Source: Gaiellasilicea sp963806955
GTDB taxonomy: Bacteria > Actinomycetota > Thermoleophilia > Gaiellales > Gaiellaceae
Direction of reading: 5' to 3'
NCBI GenBank assembly: GCA_963806955.1
Contig: CAWDZG010000002.1
Location: 496,001-560,000 of the forward strand
Length of the DNA: 64,000 nucleotides
Below, one piece after another: positions 16,663 to 25,362 of this stretch; the first letter of the stretch is position 1, and each line of letters begins with the position of its first letter. The notes beneath the pieces were generated by a model. It was given only the letters and a program-made list of their open reading frames with translations. It was not told where the DNA came from and searched no databases. Position numbers and translations under genes: made by a program.

Positions 16663-18036
16663 CTAGTTGGAGCCGCCGCCCGGGCCGACGGGCTCCGTCG
16701 GGCGGGGCGACGAGCTGGAGCCGGCAGGGACGCCGGAGGCGGGTGCCGGGTCGGTGCTCGGCGGGGCCGGCGTCGGCGCGGGCGTCGGCGCCGCCGTCTC
16801 GCTGACGGGCTCCGCCTTGGCGGGAGCGGCCGTCGGCTGGGTCGTCGCGGTGCTCTCCGCGGTCGGCGCCGGCTGAACCGGGTCGATCCGGTCGCCGCGC
16901 TTGTGGGAGGGCGCGACCGGGGTGGGGTTGTTCGGTGCAGGCGTGACCTCGTGCTTCGGCGACTCCGCGGGCGGCGGCGCCACGGCAGGCGCGTGCTCGA
17001 CGGCCACCGGCTGGGCGGCCGGGGCCTCGTGCTGCCCGGCCCCTGGAGCCGGCGGGGGCGTGTAGGCCGGAGCCGCGGGAACGGGTGCCGCCGCAACGGG
17101 CCGCACTGCGGGCTTGGCCGCGCGGTTCGGCGGCGTGGCCGCCCGGCGCACGTCCCGGTCGGGCTGCGCGGCAACCGACTGCATCGACCTCGGCGCGGCC
17201 GAGACGACGACGGCAGCGGGTGACGCCACCGGCGCGGCGACGATCGCCTTCGCCGGCGGCTTCGCCTTGGGAGCGGAGTGGACCTTGGGCGCGACCGAGG
17301 CGGCGGTACCGGCCGCAGCGGTCACGGCGACGGCGGCTGCGGTCGCCTTCACGGCAGCGCTGCCGGCCAGGAGGGTCTTCAGCGCCGCAGCCACGGTGCC
17401 GAGGTCGAGCGCGTGCAGCGCGCGCCGGAAGCTCTTGCGCTTGGGCTTCACGCTCTCCGGCTGCTCGAGCCCCTGCGCGAGCGAGCGGCGGGCGCGGAAG
17501 ATCAGCGTCTCGACGGCCGACTGCGAGAGCTCGAGCTCGTCGGCGATCTCGCGATAGGAGAGACCCTGCCACTCGCGGAGCAGGATCGCGCGGCGCTGCT
17601 GTTCCGGCATCGACGCCAGCGCGGCCTCGATTCCGATCAGCTCGTCGCGCTGCAGGCTCGGGCCGGGCACGACCTCCTCGATCACGTCGAAGTCGCTGGG
17701 GCTCTCGATCCGGTTCCGGCGCCACGAGGAGCGGCGGCGCGAGAGACAGACGTTCTCGGCGATCTTGTAGAGCCAGGCGGTCTCCGCCTCGGGAACGACG
17801 CCGCGGCCGAGCGCGCGGAACGCGTTCATGAACGTCGTCTGGACGGCGTCCTCGGCCTCCTCGCGCGAGCCGAGCTGATGCCGGCAGTAGGCGAGGATCT
17901 TGTCGGAGTGGCGCTCGTAGAGGCCCTCGGTCGCAGCGGCCTGCGGCGCGCGGCCGGGAGCCTCGACGAGTGACGCACGACCTATGGACGGAACTGCAGC
18001 CAAGCCGGGTAATCCCCCTGGGAGAGAACGGGTCAC
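16663..18036 (-). CDS. ECF sigma factor with C-terminal membrane helix and Pro/Ala-rich tail
   Basis: 457 residues, far longer than a normal ECF sigma (about 180). Residues 36-102 are sigma-2 (LYERHSDKILAYCRHQLGS; EDAVQTTFMNAFRALGRG), 135-190 are sigma-4 (MPEQQRRAILLREWQGLSY; ELSQSAVETLIFRARRSL). A basic patch KPKRKSFRRALHAL precedes a hydrophobic Ala/Val-rich stretch (about 220-248) that could span the membrane, and the last 200 residues are Pro/Ala/Thr-rich, low complexity, as in cell-wall-spanning proteins. A self-tethered sigma factor is the simplest reading (inference). GTG start at 18036; TTG at 18005 with AGGGGG upstream is a good alternative. Confidence 0.82.
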   Translation of the reverse strand: MTRSLPGGLPGLAAVPSIGRASLVEAPGRAPQAAATEGLYERHSDKILAYCRHQLGSREEAEDAVQTTFMNAFRALGRGVVPEAETAWLYKIAENVCLSRRRSSWRRNRIESPSDFDVIEEVVPGPSLQRDELIGIEAALASMPEQQRRAILLREWQGLSYREIADELELSQSAVETLIFRARRSLAQGLEQPESVKPKRKSFRRALHALDLGTVAAALKTLLAGSAAVKATAAAVAVTAAAGTAASVAPKVHSAPKAKPPAKAIVAAPVASPAAVVVSAAPRSMQSVAAQPDRDVRRAATPPNRAAKPAVRPVAAAPVPAAPAYTPPPAPGAGQHEAPAAQPVAVEHAPAVAPPPAESPKHEVTPAPNNPTPVAPSHKRGDRIDPVQPAPTAESTATTQPTAAPAKAEPVSETAAPTPAPTPAPPSTDPAPASGVPAGSSSSPRPTEPVGPGGGSN

Positions 18037-18063
18037 CGGCGTTCCGCCCGAACGCCTCGCTCA

Positions 18064-18103
18064 GTCTTAGCCCGGCGGTTATGGCGCGCAACCCCTATCG
18101 GGG
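18064..18103 (-). promoter_or_regulatory. Promoter of the tethered sigma factor gene, with CCCGATAGGG motif
   Basis: On the minus strand TTGCGC (18086-18091) and TAAGAC (18064-18069) are spaced by 16 bases and fit a sigma-70-type promoter. CCCGATAGGG (18093-18102) abuts the -35 box upstream; the same 10-mer lies upstream of the other sigma gene at 35544. Confidence 0.45.
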
Positions 18104-18118
18104 GATCTTTACGTCACC

Positions 18119-19210
18119 CTAAGTATTCGTTCCCCTAACCAATAATGGGCTGGAAAACGAGCGTTTCAGCTCGACGAACAACGCCTCCAGCGCGAGCGCC
18201 GGATTGAGATTGAACTCCTCGAGCGACCGCCAGACCGCGCGGGCGAGCTCGGCGCCCGTCTCGGCGTCGACGGCCCGCTCCCGCGTCGCGTCCTCGCGGA
18301 GGATGTCGAGCCGGTCGGCATGCACGGCCGCGCTCTCCGCCCCCGCAGCGACGACGACGAGGTCGCGGTACCACGACGCCAGCTCCTCGAGCGCGGCCAG
18401 CAACTCCTCGCGCTCGGCCCCGCGCTGCACCCGCTTCAGGCGCTGATCGAGCTCGCGCGTGGTCAACTCGACCCCTTCGAGCTCGCGCTCCGCCCGCTCC
18501 CTCGCCGCGACGCCCGCGGCGCGCGCAGCGTCGACGATCGTCTCGGCGGCCGCGGCGGGATCGAGCTCCGGCTCGGCGTACGGGCTGCGGGCGACGCGCA
18601 GCACATCGTCGCGCCGCTCCCGTACGGCGGGGTCGAGCAGCCGCTCGGCGCGGTCGAGCCGCCCGCCCGAGACCCGGGCAAGCGCCCGCGCCTCGTGCTC
18701 GGAGAGGCCCGGCGCCCGCTCGGCGAGGAACGCGCGCACGGCCCGTTCCGGGATCCGCCGGAACGGGACGAGCTGGCAGCGCGACCGGATCGTCGCCGGG
18801 ATCGGCCCGAGCTCGTCCGCGACGAGCACGATCACCGCGTACGGCGGCGGCTCCTCGAGATCCTTCAGCAAGGCGTCCGCGGCGTCCTCGTTCAGCAGGT
18901 GCGCGTCGGCGATCACGTAGATGCGCCGCTCCGCCTCGAACGGCCGCATGTGCAGGTCACGGTGCAGTGCTCGGATCTCGTCGATGCGGATCATCTCGCC
19001 GAGCGCCTCGAGCGAGAAGAGGTCCGGGTGTGTCCCGGCCTCGACCCTGCGCGCGTCGCCGATCAGCGCTGCCGCGAACGCCCGTGCCGCTGCGCGCTTG
19101 CCCGTGCCGGCCGGACCGTGGAGGAGATACGCGTGCGCCGGCCCCTCGACGACGGCCGCACCGAGCAGCCGCCGCGCCTCGGGCTGCTCAGGCAGGTCGG
19201 CGAAGCTCAC
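18119..19210 (-). CDS. holB: DNA polymerase III subunit delta'
   Basis: Clamp-loader AAA+ subunit, 363 residues. P-loop-like GPAGTGKRAAARAFAAAL, then ADAHLLNEDAADALLKDLEEPP and IPATIRSRCQLVPFRRIP, which are the delta'/gamma sensor and Arg-finger-like (SRC) motifs. The SRC motif supplies the arginine finger to gamma. GTG start at 19210 overlaps the end of tmk by 23 bases, the standard tmk-holB arrangement. The C-terminal domain is helical and poorly conserved, as usual. Confidence 0.92.
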   Translation of the reverse strand: MSFADLPEQPEARRLLGAAVVEGPAHAYLLHGPAGTGKRAAARAFAAALIGDARRVEAGTHPDLFSLEALGEMIRIDEIRALHRDLHMRPFEAERRIYVIADAHLLNEDAADALLKDLEEPPPYAVIVLVADELGPIPATIRSRCQLVPFRRIPERAVRAFLAERAPGLSEHEARALARVSGGRLDRAERLLDPAVRERRDDVLRVARSPYAEPELDPAAAAETIVDAARAAGVAARERAERELEGVELTTRELDQRLKRVQRGAEREELLAALEELASWYRDLVVVAAGAESAAVHADRLDILREDATRERAVDAETGAELARAVWRSLEEFNLNPALALEALFVELKRSFSSPLLVRGTNT

Positions 19211-19784
19211 CCAGGATCCTCTCCGCCAGCGCGTCCGGATCGAGCATGCCGTCGAGGACGACGATTCGCTCCGGGTGCAGCGCGGCCAGCTGCTCGTAGC
19301 CTGCCGCGACCCGCTCATGGAAGGACGACGCCTCGCGCTCGATCCGGTCGGGACGCTCCCCGACGCGCCCGAGCGAGCGGCCCGCATCGACGGCGAGCAC
19401 GAACGTCCGGTCGGGCAGGCGGCCGCCGACCGCGAGCAGGTTCAGCTCGAGCACCTCCTCGAGCCCGAGGCCGCGCCCGATCCCCTGGTAGACCACCGAG
19501 CTGTCGACGTAGCGGTCGAGGAGCACGTCCGCGCCGCGCGCGAGCGCCGGCTCGACCACCTCCGCGACGAGCTGCGCCCGCGCGGCGGCGTAGAGGAGCG
19601 CCTCGGCCCAGGGGGTCATCTCGTCTCCGTGCAGCACGAGCGCGCGCAGCCGCTCTCCGAGCTCCGTCCCACCGGGCTCGCGGGCCGTGACGACCTCGCG
19701 GCCCTCGGCCACGAGCGCCTCGCGGAGGCGCTCGACCTGGGTCGTCTTCCCGGAGCCGTCGAGGCCCTCGAAGCTCACGAACAT
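19188..19784 (-). CDS. tmk: Thymidylate kinase
   Basis: Phosphorylates dTMP to dTDP. 198 residues. Walker A GLDGSGKTTQVERL at the start, the DR[YH] motif in VLLDRYVDSSVVYQG, and the lid region GRVGERPDRIE. REPGGTELGERLR binds the nucleotide base region. ATG start at 19784. Overlaps holB downstream. Its start is 20 bases from the divergent epimerase start, so the promoters must overlap. Acts downstream of ThyX in dTTP synthesis. Confidence 0.95.
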   Translation of the reverse strand: MFVSFEGLDGSGKTTQVERLREALVAEGREVVTAREPGGTELGERLRALVLHGDEMTPWAEALLYAAARAQLVAEVVEPALARGADVLLDRYVDSSVVYQGIGRGLGLEEVLELNLLAVGGRLPDRTFVLAVDAGRSLGRVGERPDRIEREASSFHERVAAGYEQLAALHPERIVVLDGMLDPDALAERILGELRRPA

Positions 19785-19792
19785 CTTCTGCT

Positions 19793-19798
19793 TAGGAT
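19793..19798 (+). promoter_or_regulatory. -10 box TAGGAT for the leaderless epimerase gene
   Basis: TAGGAT followed by 6 bases and GTG; there is no ribosome-binding site in the 20-base gap to divergent tmk. Confidence 0.5.
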
Positions 19799-19804
19799 AC
19801 GGCC

Positions 19805-20695
19805 GTGCGCGCCGTGGTCACCGGAGGAGCCGGCTTCATCGGCTCGCACGTCGTCGAGGCGCTGCTGGCGCGCGGCGACGAGGTGCACGTCGTCGACAAT
19901 TTCGCGACGGGCCGCCGCGAGAACCTCGCGCCGGCCGCGACCGTGCACGAGCAGGACATCCGGGAGCAGCTCGGCGAGCTGTTCGACGACATCCGCCCCG
20001 AGCTCGTCGTCCACCTCGCCGCGCAGGCCGATGTCGGCACCTCGGTCGCCGACCCGCTGCTCGACGCCGGCGTGAACGTGCTCGGGACGCTCAATGTGCT
20101 CGAGGCCGCCCGCGCGCACGGCGCCCAGCTCGTCTTCAGCTCCACCGGCGGCGCGATCTACGGCGAGTGCGAGCGGCCCGCGCGCGAGGACGATCCGCGC
20201 CTTCCCGTCTCGCCCTACGGCGCCTCGAAGCTCGCGGCCGAGGAGTACCTGCAGATGTGGAACCGCCTGCACGGGACCGCGCACGTCGTGCTTCGCTTCG
20301 CCAACGTCTACGGCCCGCGCCAGCTGGCCAAGCTCGAGGGCGGCGTCGTCGCCATCTTCATGGACCGCCTGCGCGCCGGCGAGGACGTGACGATCTTCGG
20401 CGACGGCGGGCAGACCCGCGACTTCGTCTACGTCGGCGACGTCGTGGCGGCGATCCTCGCGGCCGGCGGGCGTGACGGCGGCGTCTTCAACGTCGGCACC
20501 GGGACGGAGACCACGGTGAACGAGCTCTTCGAGGCGTGCCGCCTGGTCGCGGGCGTCCAGGCCGAGCCCCGCTACGAGCCCGCGCGCGCGGGCGATGCCC
20601 GCCGCAGCGTCGTCGACGCGTCCCGCGCCGAACGCGAGCTCGCCTGGCGGCCTGCGACCTCACTCGCGGACGGCCTCCGGCTCACGTGGGCCTAG
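19805..20695 (+). CDS. NAD-dependent nucleotide-sugar epimerase (GalE-like)
   Basis: Extended-SDR UDP-sugar 4-epimerase family, 296 residues. NAD motif TGGAGFIGSH (residues 6-15), VVHLAAQADV, catalytic FSSTGGAIYGE and YGASKLAAE (Tyr-x3-Lys), substrate loop RFANVYGPRQ. Family members interconvert UDP-Glc/UDP-Gal or their N-acetyl forms. It begins a plus-strand run with a membrane mannosyltransferase and a surface glycoside hydrolase, so a role in making a sugar donor for cell-surface polysaccharide is inferred. GTG start. Confidence 0.9.
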   Translation: MRAVVTGGAGFIGSHVVEALLARGDEVHVVDNFATGRRENLAPAATVHEQDIREQLGELFDDIRPELVVHLAAQADVGTSVADPLLDAGVNVLGTLNVLEAARAHGAQLVFSSTGGAIYGECERPAREDDPRLPVSPYGASKLAAEEYLQMWNRLHGTAHVVLRFANVYGPRQLAKLEGGVVAIFMDRLRAGEDVTIFGDGGQTRDFVYVGDVVAAILAAGGRDGGVFNVGTGTETTVNELFEACRLVAGVQAEPRYEPARAGDARRSVVDASRAERELAWRPATSLADGLRLTWA

Positions 20696-21840
20696 GCCCG
20701 GCGGCGACGCTCGTCGCCTTCCGGCTCGGCTTCTGGCTGCTCGCCGCGCTCGCGCTCATCTGGTCGCCCGCGCCGGACCGGCGGCTGCTCGGCGATGCCT
20801 ACGGCCCGGCGAGCGACGTCCTCTTCCGCACCTTCGCGCAGTGGGACGCTCGCTGGTTCCTCCAGATCGCCGAGCACGGCTACGAGGAGGTGCCGCAGGC
20901 CGCCGCCTTCTTCCCCGTCTACCCGGCCGCGGCGCACGGGCTTGCCTGGCTGACCGGCTCGACCCTCGTCGCCGGTGTCCTGATCTCGCTCGCCGCCGGC
21001 GCGGCGGCCGCGTGGGCGCTCGCCGAGATCGCCCGGCCGCTCCTCGGCAGGCGAGGTGCGCACGACGCCGTCCTCTACCTCGCGCTGTACCCGGTTGGCT
21101 TCGTCTTCACGGCCCTCTACTCGGACGGCCTCTTCCTCGCACTCGCCGCAGGCTCGTTCCTGGCGGCGCTACGGGGCCGGTCGCTCGCCGCGGGGTTGCT
21201 CGGCGGGCTCGCGACCGGGACGCGCCTGCTCGGGCTGGCGCTGCTGCCGGCGCTCCTCCTGCTGCTCTGGCGCGGCCGCGACCTCCGGTCGCTCGCCCGG
21301 CTCGCGCCGCTCGCGCTGCTCCCGGCCGCGGTCGGCCTGTACGCGCTCTACCTCGGCTCGAAGCTCGACGATCCCTGGGCGTTCACGACCGCGCAGGCCG
21401 ACTGGAGTCGCGAGACCTCGACACTCGGGCCGCTCGGCGGGCTCTGGGACTCGGTGCAGGCGGCCGGCCGCGGTCTGCGCGACCTGCTCTCGCTTCCGGC
21501 CGAGGGTCCCGGCCAGGTCGAGCAGGTCGCGCTCTGGAACGTGACTCATCTCGTCGTGCTCGCGGGCGCGGTCTGGCTCACGTGGGTCGCGTGGGTCCGG
21601 CTCGGCGCGGCCTTCGGCCTCTACTCCGCCGCGACGCTCGCGATCGCGCTCTCGGTGCCCGCTGCCGGCTTCCCGCTCGTGAGCCTGCCGCGCTTCCTGC
21701 TGGCGGACTTCCCGCTCTTCCTCGCGCTCGCCTCGCTGACGCTCGACCGGCCGCGCGTCCGGGAAGCGACGCTCTGGTCGTTCGCCGCCCTCGGCGCAGT
21801 CGCCGCGGCAGCGTTCGCGCGCGGGATCTGGATCGCCTGA
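20686..21840 (+). CDS. Integral membrane mannosyltransferase, PIG-V-like
   Basis: GT-C-fold glycosyltransferase, 384 residues, about ten membrane helices. The motif FAQWDARWFLQIAEHGY in the first outside loop matches the WD..W....GY motif of the PIG-V (GPI mannosyltransferase 2) family, whose bacterial members use polyprenyl-phosphate sugars; FFPVYPAAAHGLAWL follows as in that family. GTG start at 20686 overlaps the epimerase stop by ten bases. A function in glycosylating a surface glycan or protein is inferred from family and neighbours; acceptor unknown. Confidence 0.82.
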   Translation: MGLGPAATLVAFRLGFWLLAALALIWSPAPDRRLLGDAYGPASDVLFRTFAQWDARWFLQIAEHGYEEVPQAAAFFPVYPAAAHGLAWLTGSTLVAGVLISLAAGAAAAWALAEIARPLLGRRGAHDAVLYLALYPVGFVFTALYSDGLFLALAAGSFLAALRGRSLAAGLLGGLATGTRLLGLALLPALLLLLWRGRDLRSLARLAPLALLPAAVGLYALYLGSKLDDPWAFTTAQADWSRETSTLGPLGGLWDSVQAAGRGLRDLLSLPAEGPGQVEQVALWNVTHLVVLAGAVWLTWVAWVRLGAAFGLYSAATLAIALSVPAAGFPLVSLPRFLLADFPLFLALASLTLDRPRVREATLWSFAALGAVAAAAFARGIWIA

Positions 21841-21883
21841 GAAAGACCCGCAAATCCCGCTTTCGGGTTACTCTCGACGGTCC

Positions 21884-24805
21884 ATGGACGTGAGCCAGCA
21901 GGAAGAGCTGACCCGCTGGGCCGGTGCGCTCGAGGAATCCGACGCCGACGACCGGCGCGCGGCCGGCCGGGCGATCCGGCTGCTGTGCGACGCGAACCGG
22001 GCGCTCGCGGGCGCCAACGGGGCCGAGCCGCCTCCGCTCGACCGGCGGGAGCTGGAGCGGTGGGCGAAGACGCTCGCGGCGGCCGAGACCGCGGAGTTGC
22101 GCGCCGCCGGGCGCGCGATCCGGTCGCTCTGCGCCGAGCACGAGCGGCTCGAGCGAGGCGTCGCCACGAACGGGGCTGCGCCGGTCGCGCCGGCCCGCCC
22201 GGCCCGGAAGGAGCGCCGCTTCCGGCCGCGCTCCTTCCGTCTGCCCGTCCCGCCGAAGTGGGCGCTCGCAGTGGTCGGCGTGCTGGTCGCTCTCGCCGGG
22301 GGGCTGGCGCTCGTGGCCCGCGCGGCGGCACCCGACCTCAAGGCCTCCGGGCCGGCGGAGAACGCCGTGCTCGGGCGCGCCGCCGTCTCGAAGCTGGCCT
22401 TCACGTCGACGAGCGCCGAGGCGGAGTGGCTGCTCGACGGCAGTCCCGTTCAGCCGGTGGAAGATGCCGGGAGGCACGTCTACCGGCCCGAGGGGCTCGC
22501 CGACGGGAGTCACGAGCTCGTGATCCGGCAGCAGGGCCGCTTCTTCGCGTCCGCGCGACGGACGTTCAGCTTCACCGTCGACACCGCGCCGCCGAAGCTG
22601 GCCGTGACCGGGCCGGCCGTCGTCGGCCGCAACTCGCCGCTCGTCGTTCGCGGAAAGCTCGAGCCCGGCGCGCGGCTCGTCGCCGGCAAGCAGGCCGTGC
22701 CCGTCGCGGCCGACGGGGCCTTCGAGCTGCGCGCGGAGGACCCGCCGCGGAACCTCGTGCTCACGGCCACCGACGCAGCCGGGAACGCCAGCCGGTGGCG
22801 CGTGCCGGTCACGGTCGTGCCGCGCCGGCCGGCCGCCCCGATCCGGTCGGTGCACGTGACGGCCTACGCCTGGGCGGACAACACCCTGCGCGAGGGCGTG
22901 CTGGCCCTCGTCCGGGCGAAGAAGATCAACGCGGTCGAGCTCGACCTGAAGGACGAGTCCGGAGAGGTCGGGTGGCCGTCGGGCGTGCCGCTGGCGAAGC
23001 AGATCGGAGCGCAGCTCGAGATCTACGACCTCGAACAGGCGATCGAGCAGCTGCACCGGCTCGGCGTGCGCGTGATCGGCAGGCTCGTCTGCTTCCGCGA
23101 CCCGATCCACGCCCAGGCCGCCTGGAAGGCCGGCAGGCGGAACGAGGTCGTGCAGAGCGCGGACGGCGGTCCTTACTCGGGCTATGGCGGCTTCACGAAC
23201 TTCTCCAATCCGGCCGTGCAGCGCTACAACACCGACCTGGCGGTCGCAGCGGCGAAGCTCGGCGTCGACGAGATCCTCTACGACTACGTGCGCCGCCCGG
23301 ACGGGCCGCTCTCGTCGATGCGGTTCCCCGGGATCTCGGGCACGCCCGAGCAGGCGATCGTCGCCTTCCTCGCCGGCAGCCGGAAGGCGCTCGCCGGCAC
23401 GAACGCGCTGCTCGGCGCGTCGGTGTTCGGCGTCGCGGCGACCCGGCCGACCGAGGTTGCCCAGGACATCCCGGGAATGGCCCAGCACGTCGACTACATC
23501 GCGCCGATGCTCTACCCGTCCCACTGGGGCCCGGGCGAGTACGGCGTCGCCGACCCGAACGGCCAGCCCTACGAGATCGTGCTCGCCTCGACGAAGGACT
23601 TCGTCAAGCAGGTGAACGGGACGGGGGCGCGGATCGTCAACTGGCTGCAGGACTTCTCGTACGGGCGGGACTACGGCCCCGCCGAGGTGCAGGCGCAGAT
23701 CAAGGCCTCGCGCGACGCAGGCGTGGACGACTTCATCCTCTGGGACGCAGCCGTCGACTACACCGCGGACGCGCTCGAGCCGACGGCGAAGGTGCCCGCG
23801 CTGAAGGTCACCGCCACCGCGCCGAAGAACGCGCCGATGCCCGTGCGCCTGCCCGACGCCTCGCCCGGCGAGACGAAGACCGAGGCTGCGAAGCCCCGCA
23901 CCGTGAAGCGCCCGCTTCCGGGTCTGCCGCCGAACGAGCTCGGGCGGATCCCGGTCGTGATGCACCACATGATCCGGGCCGACCGAGTCGGCGAGTACGA
24001 CCAGACGCCGCAGGAGTTCCGTGCTGAGCTGGACTACCTCTGGCGCAACGGCTACACGCCGGTGAACGCCGGCGACCTCGTCGCCGGAAAGCTCGACGTG
24101 CCAAAGGGGACGACCCCCGTGGTGCTCACGTTCGACGACGCGACCACGTACCAGCTCGACTTCACCGCGCAGGGGAAGGTGAAGCCGTCGACGGCGGTCG
24201 GGATCATGCTCGAGTTCGCGCGCACCCATCCCGGCTTCGTCCCCGCCGGCACCTTTTACGTCAACCGCACGCCGTTCGGGAGCGCCACGGCGGCCAAGCA
24301 GGCGCTCACCTGGCTGACGAAGAACGGGTTCGAGCTCGGCAACCACACGCACGACCACATCCCACTGCGCGGCCTCTCGGACGACGAGGTGCGGCAGGCG
24401 ATCGCAACGGGCGCGGAGGTGATCGAGGAGCTGCTCCCCGGCTACAAGATCCGGACGTTCTCGCTGCCACTCGGCTCGCTGCCGAGGAACGAGGGGCTCG
24501 CCGTCCGCGGCAGCTGGCAGGGACAGACGTACGGCCCGTACGCCGTCCTCCTCGTCGGCGCGAACCCGGCGCCCTCGCCGTTCTCGAAGGAGTTCGACCC
24601 GGCCGCGATCCCACGGATCCGCAGCTCACAGGCGGGCTGGCAGGGCGAGGAGGACTTCGCCTTCAGCTACTGGATGAACCAGCTCGAGCAGAATCCGGGG
24701 TCCCGCTACGTCTCCGACGGCGATCCGAAGACCGTCACCGTGCCGAAGGGCGCCGAGGCAGATGTCCGCTCGACGTTCACCGCCCGCGTGCGCCCGGCTT
24801 CCTGA
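21884..24805 (+). CDS. Membrane-anchored glycoside hydrolase / polysaccharide deacetylase fusion
   Basis: 973 residues. Residues 8-41 and 56-89 are two copies of a helical repeat (W-A-x2-L ... RAAGRAIR-x-LC), cytoplasmic. A membrane helix spans about 126-147. Then two beta-sandwich-like modules (150-310), a TIM-barrel DUF4015-type putative glycoside hydrolase (about 320-625; VELDLKDESGEVGW, DEILYDYVRRPDG, YIAPMLYPSHW, DDFILWDAA), and a NodB-type deacetylase (about 688-860) with TFDDA and the metal-binding HTHDH. It probably trims an exopolysaccharide outside the cell. ATG start; TACTCT lies 9 bases upstream. Confidence 0.88.
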   Translation: MDVSQQEELTRWAGALEESDADDRRAAGRAIRLLCDANRALAGANGAEPPPLDRRELERWAKTLAAAETAELRAAGRAIRSLCAEHERLERGVATNGAAPVAPARPARKERRFRPRSFRLPVPPKWALAVVGVLVALAGGLALVARAAAPDLKASGPAENAVLGRAAVSKLAFTSTSAEAEWLLDGSPVQPVEDAGRHVYRPEGLADGSHELVIRQQGRFFASARRTFSFTVDTAPPKLAVTGPAVVGRNSPLVVRGKLEPGARLVAGKQAVPVAADGAFELRAEDPPRNLVLTATDAAGNASRWRVPVTVVPRRPAAPIRSVHVTAYAWADNTLREGVLALVRAKKINAVELDLKDESGEVGWPSGVPLAKQIGAQLEIYDLEQAIEQLHRLGVRVIGRLVCFRDPIHAQAAWKAGRRNEVVQSADGGPYSGYGGFTNFSNPAVQRYNTDLAVAAAKLGVDEILYDYVRRPDGPLSSMRFPGISGTPEQAIVAFLAGSRKALAGTNALLGASVFGVAATRPTEVAQDIPGMAQHVDYIAPMLYPSHWGPGEYGVADPNGQPYEIVLASTKDFVKQVNGTGARIVNWLQDFSYGRDYGPAEVQAQIKASRDAGVDDFILWDAAVDYTADALEPTAKVPALKVTATAPKNAPMPVRLPDASPGETKTEAAKPRTVKRPLPGLPPNELGRIPVVMHHMIRADRVGEYDQTPQEFRAELDYLWRNGYTPVNAGDLVAGKLDVPKGTTPVVLTFDDATTYQLDFTAQGKVKPSTAVGIMLEFARTHPGFVPAGTFYVNRTPFGSATAAKQALTWLTKNGFELGNHTHDHIPLRGLSDDEVRQAIATGAEVIEELLPGYKIRTFSLPLGSLPRNEGLAVRGSWQGQTYGPYAVLLVGANPAPSPFSKEFDPAAIPRIRSSQAGWQGEEDFAFSYWMNQLEQNPGSRYVSDGDPKTVTVPKGAEADVRSTFTARVRPAS

Positions 24806-24846
24806 GCAGGAAGGAGCGCGGGCGGCCGGGCCGAATCTAGGCGGCC

Positions 24847-25362
24847 GTGGAGCACTCCCTGCCTCAGGCCCCGTCGCCCTGGCGCACCGCGACGCTCGTC
24901 GCGTCCGGGCTGGCCGCCATCGAGCTCGTCGCGATCGTCGTGCTCGGCGTCTTCCTGCTCGCAAAGCCGGTCTCCGAGCATGTGCGGAACGCAGCCGAGC
25001 GGCAGGTGTTCGCACCCGTCGCGGCCAAGCCGAAACCGGCACCCGCGACTGCGAAGGCCGGGGCCGCGACCCCGAAGCTGGCCCGGGCCGAGACCTCGGT
25101 GATCGTCCTGAACGGGAACGGCCGCACGGGCGCCGCCGCCCAGGGCGCTGCCGACGTGCGCCGCTTCGGCTACACGATCGGCACGGTCGGAAACGCGCCG
25201 CGGAGCGACTTCACGCGCACGCTCGTGATGTACCGCAAGGGGTATCAGGCCGAAGCCACGCGCCTCGCGAAGGATCTGAACGTGAAGATCGTCGGGCCGC
25301 TCGACGGGCTCCGGCCCGCCGACCTGCTCGGCGCCCACGTCGCGCTCGTGCTCGGCGACTAG
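24847..25362 (+). CDS. LytR C-terminal-domain membrane protein
   Basis: 171 residues: membrane helix at about 17-40 (TLVASGLAAIELVAIVVLG), Pro/Ala/Lys-rich linker, then a LytR_C domain (SVIVLNGNGRTGAAAQGAADV ... TLVMYRKGYQAEATRLAKDL). This domain occurs alone or after LytR-CpsA-Psr ligases, which attach glycopolymers to peptidoglycan; the catalytic LCP domain is absent here. GTG start at 24847 with GGAAGGAG further upstream. It follows the hydrolase/deacetylase gene and ends in a CTAG shared with the convergent ligase. Confidence 0.85.
   Translation: MEHSLPQAPSPWRTATLVASGLAAIELVAIVVLGVFLLAKPVSEHVRNAAERQVFAPVAAKPKPAPATAKAGAATPKLARAETSVIVLNGNGRTGAAAQGAADVRRFGYTIGTVGNAPRSDFTRTLVMYRKGYQAEATRLAKDLNVKIVGPLDGLRPADLLGAHVALVLGD

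Noticed and set aside
21842..21872. Small hairpin ACCCG/CGGGT before the glycosidase/deacetylase gene
   Set aside because: Only five base pairs and a long loop; too weak to call a terminator or operator.
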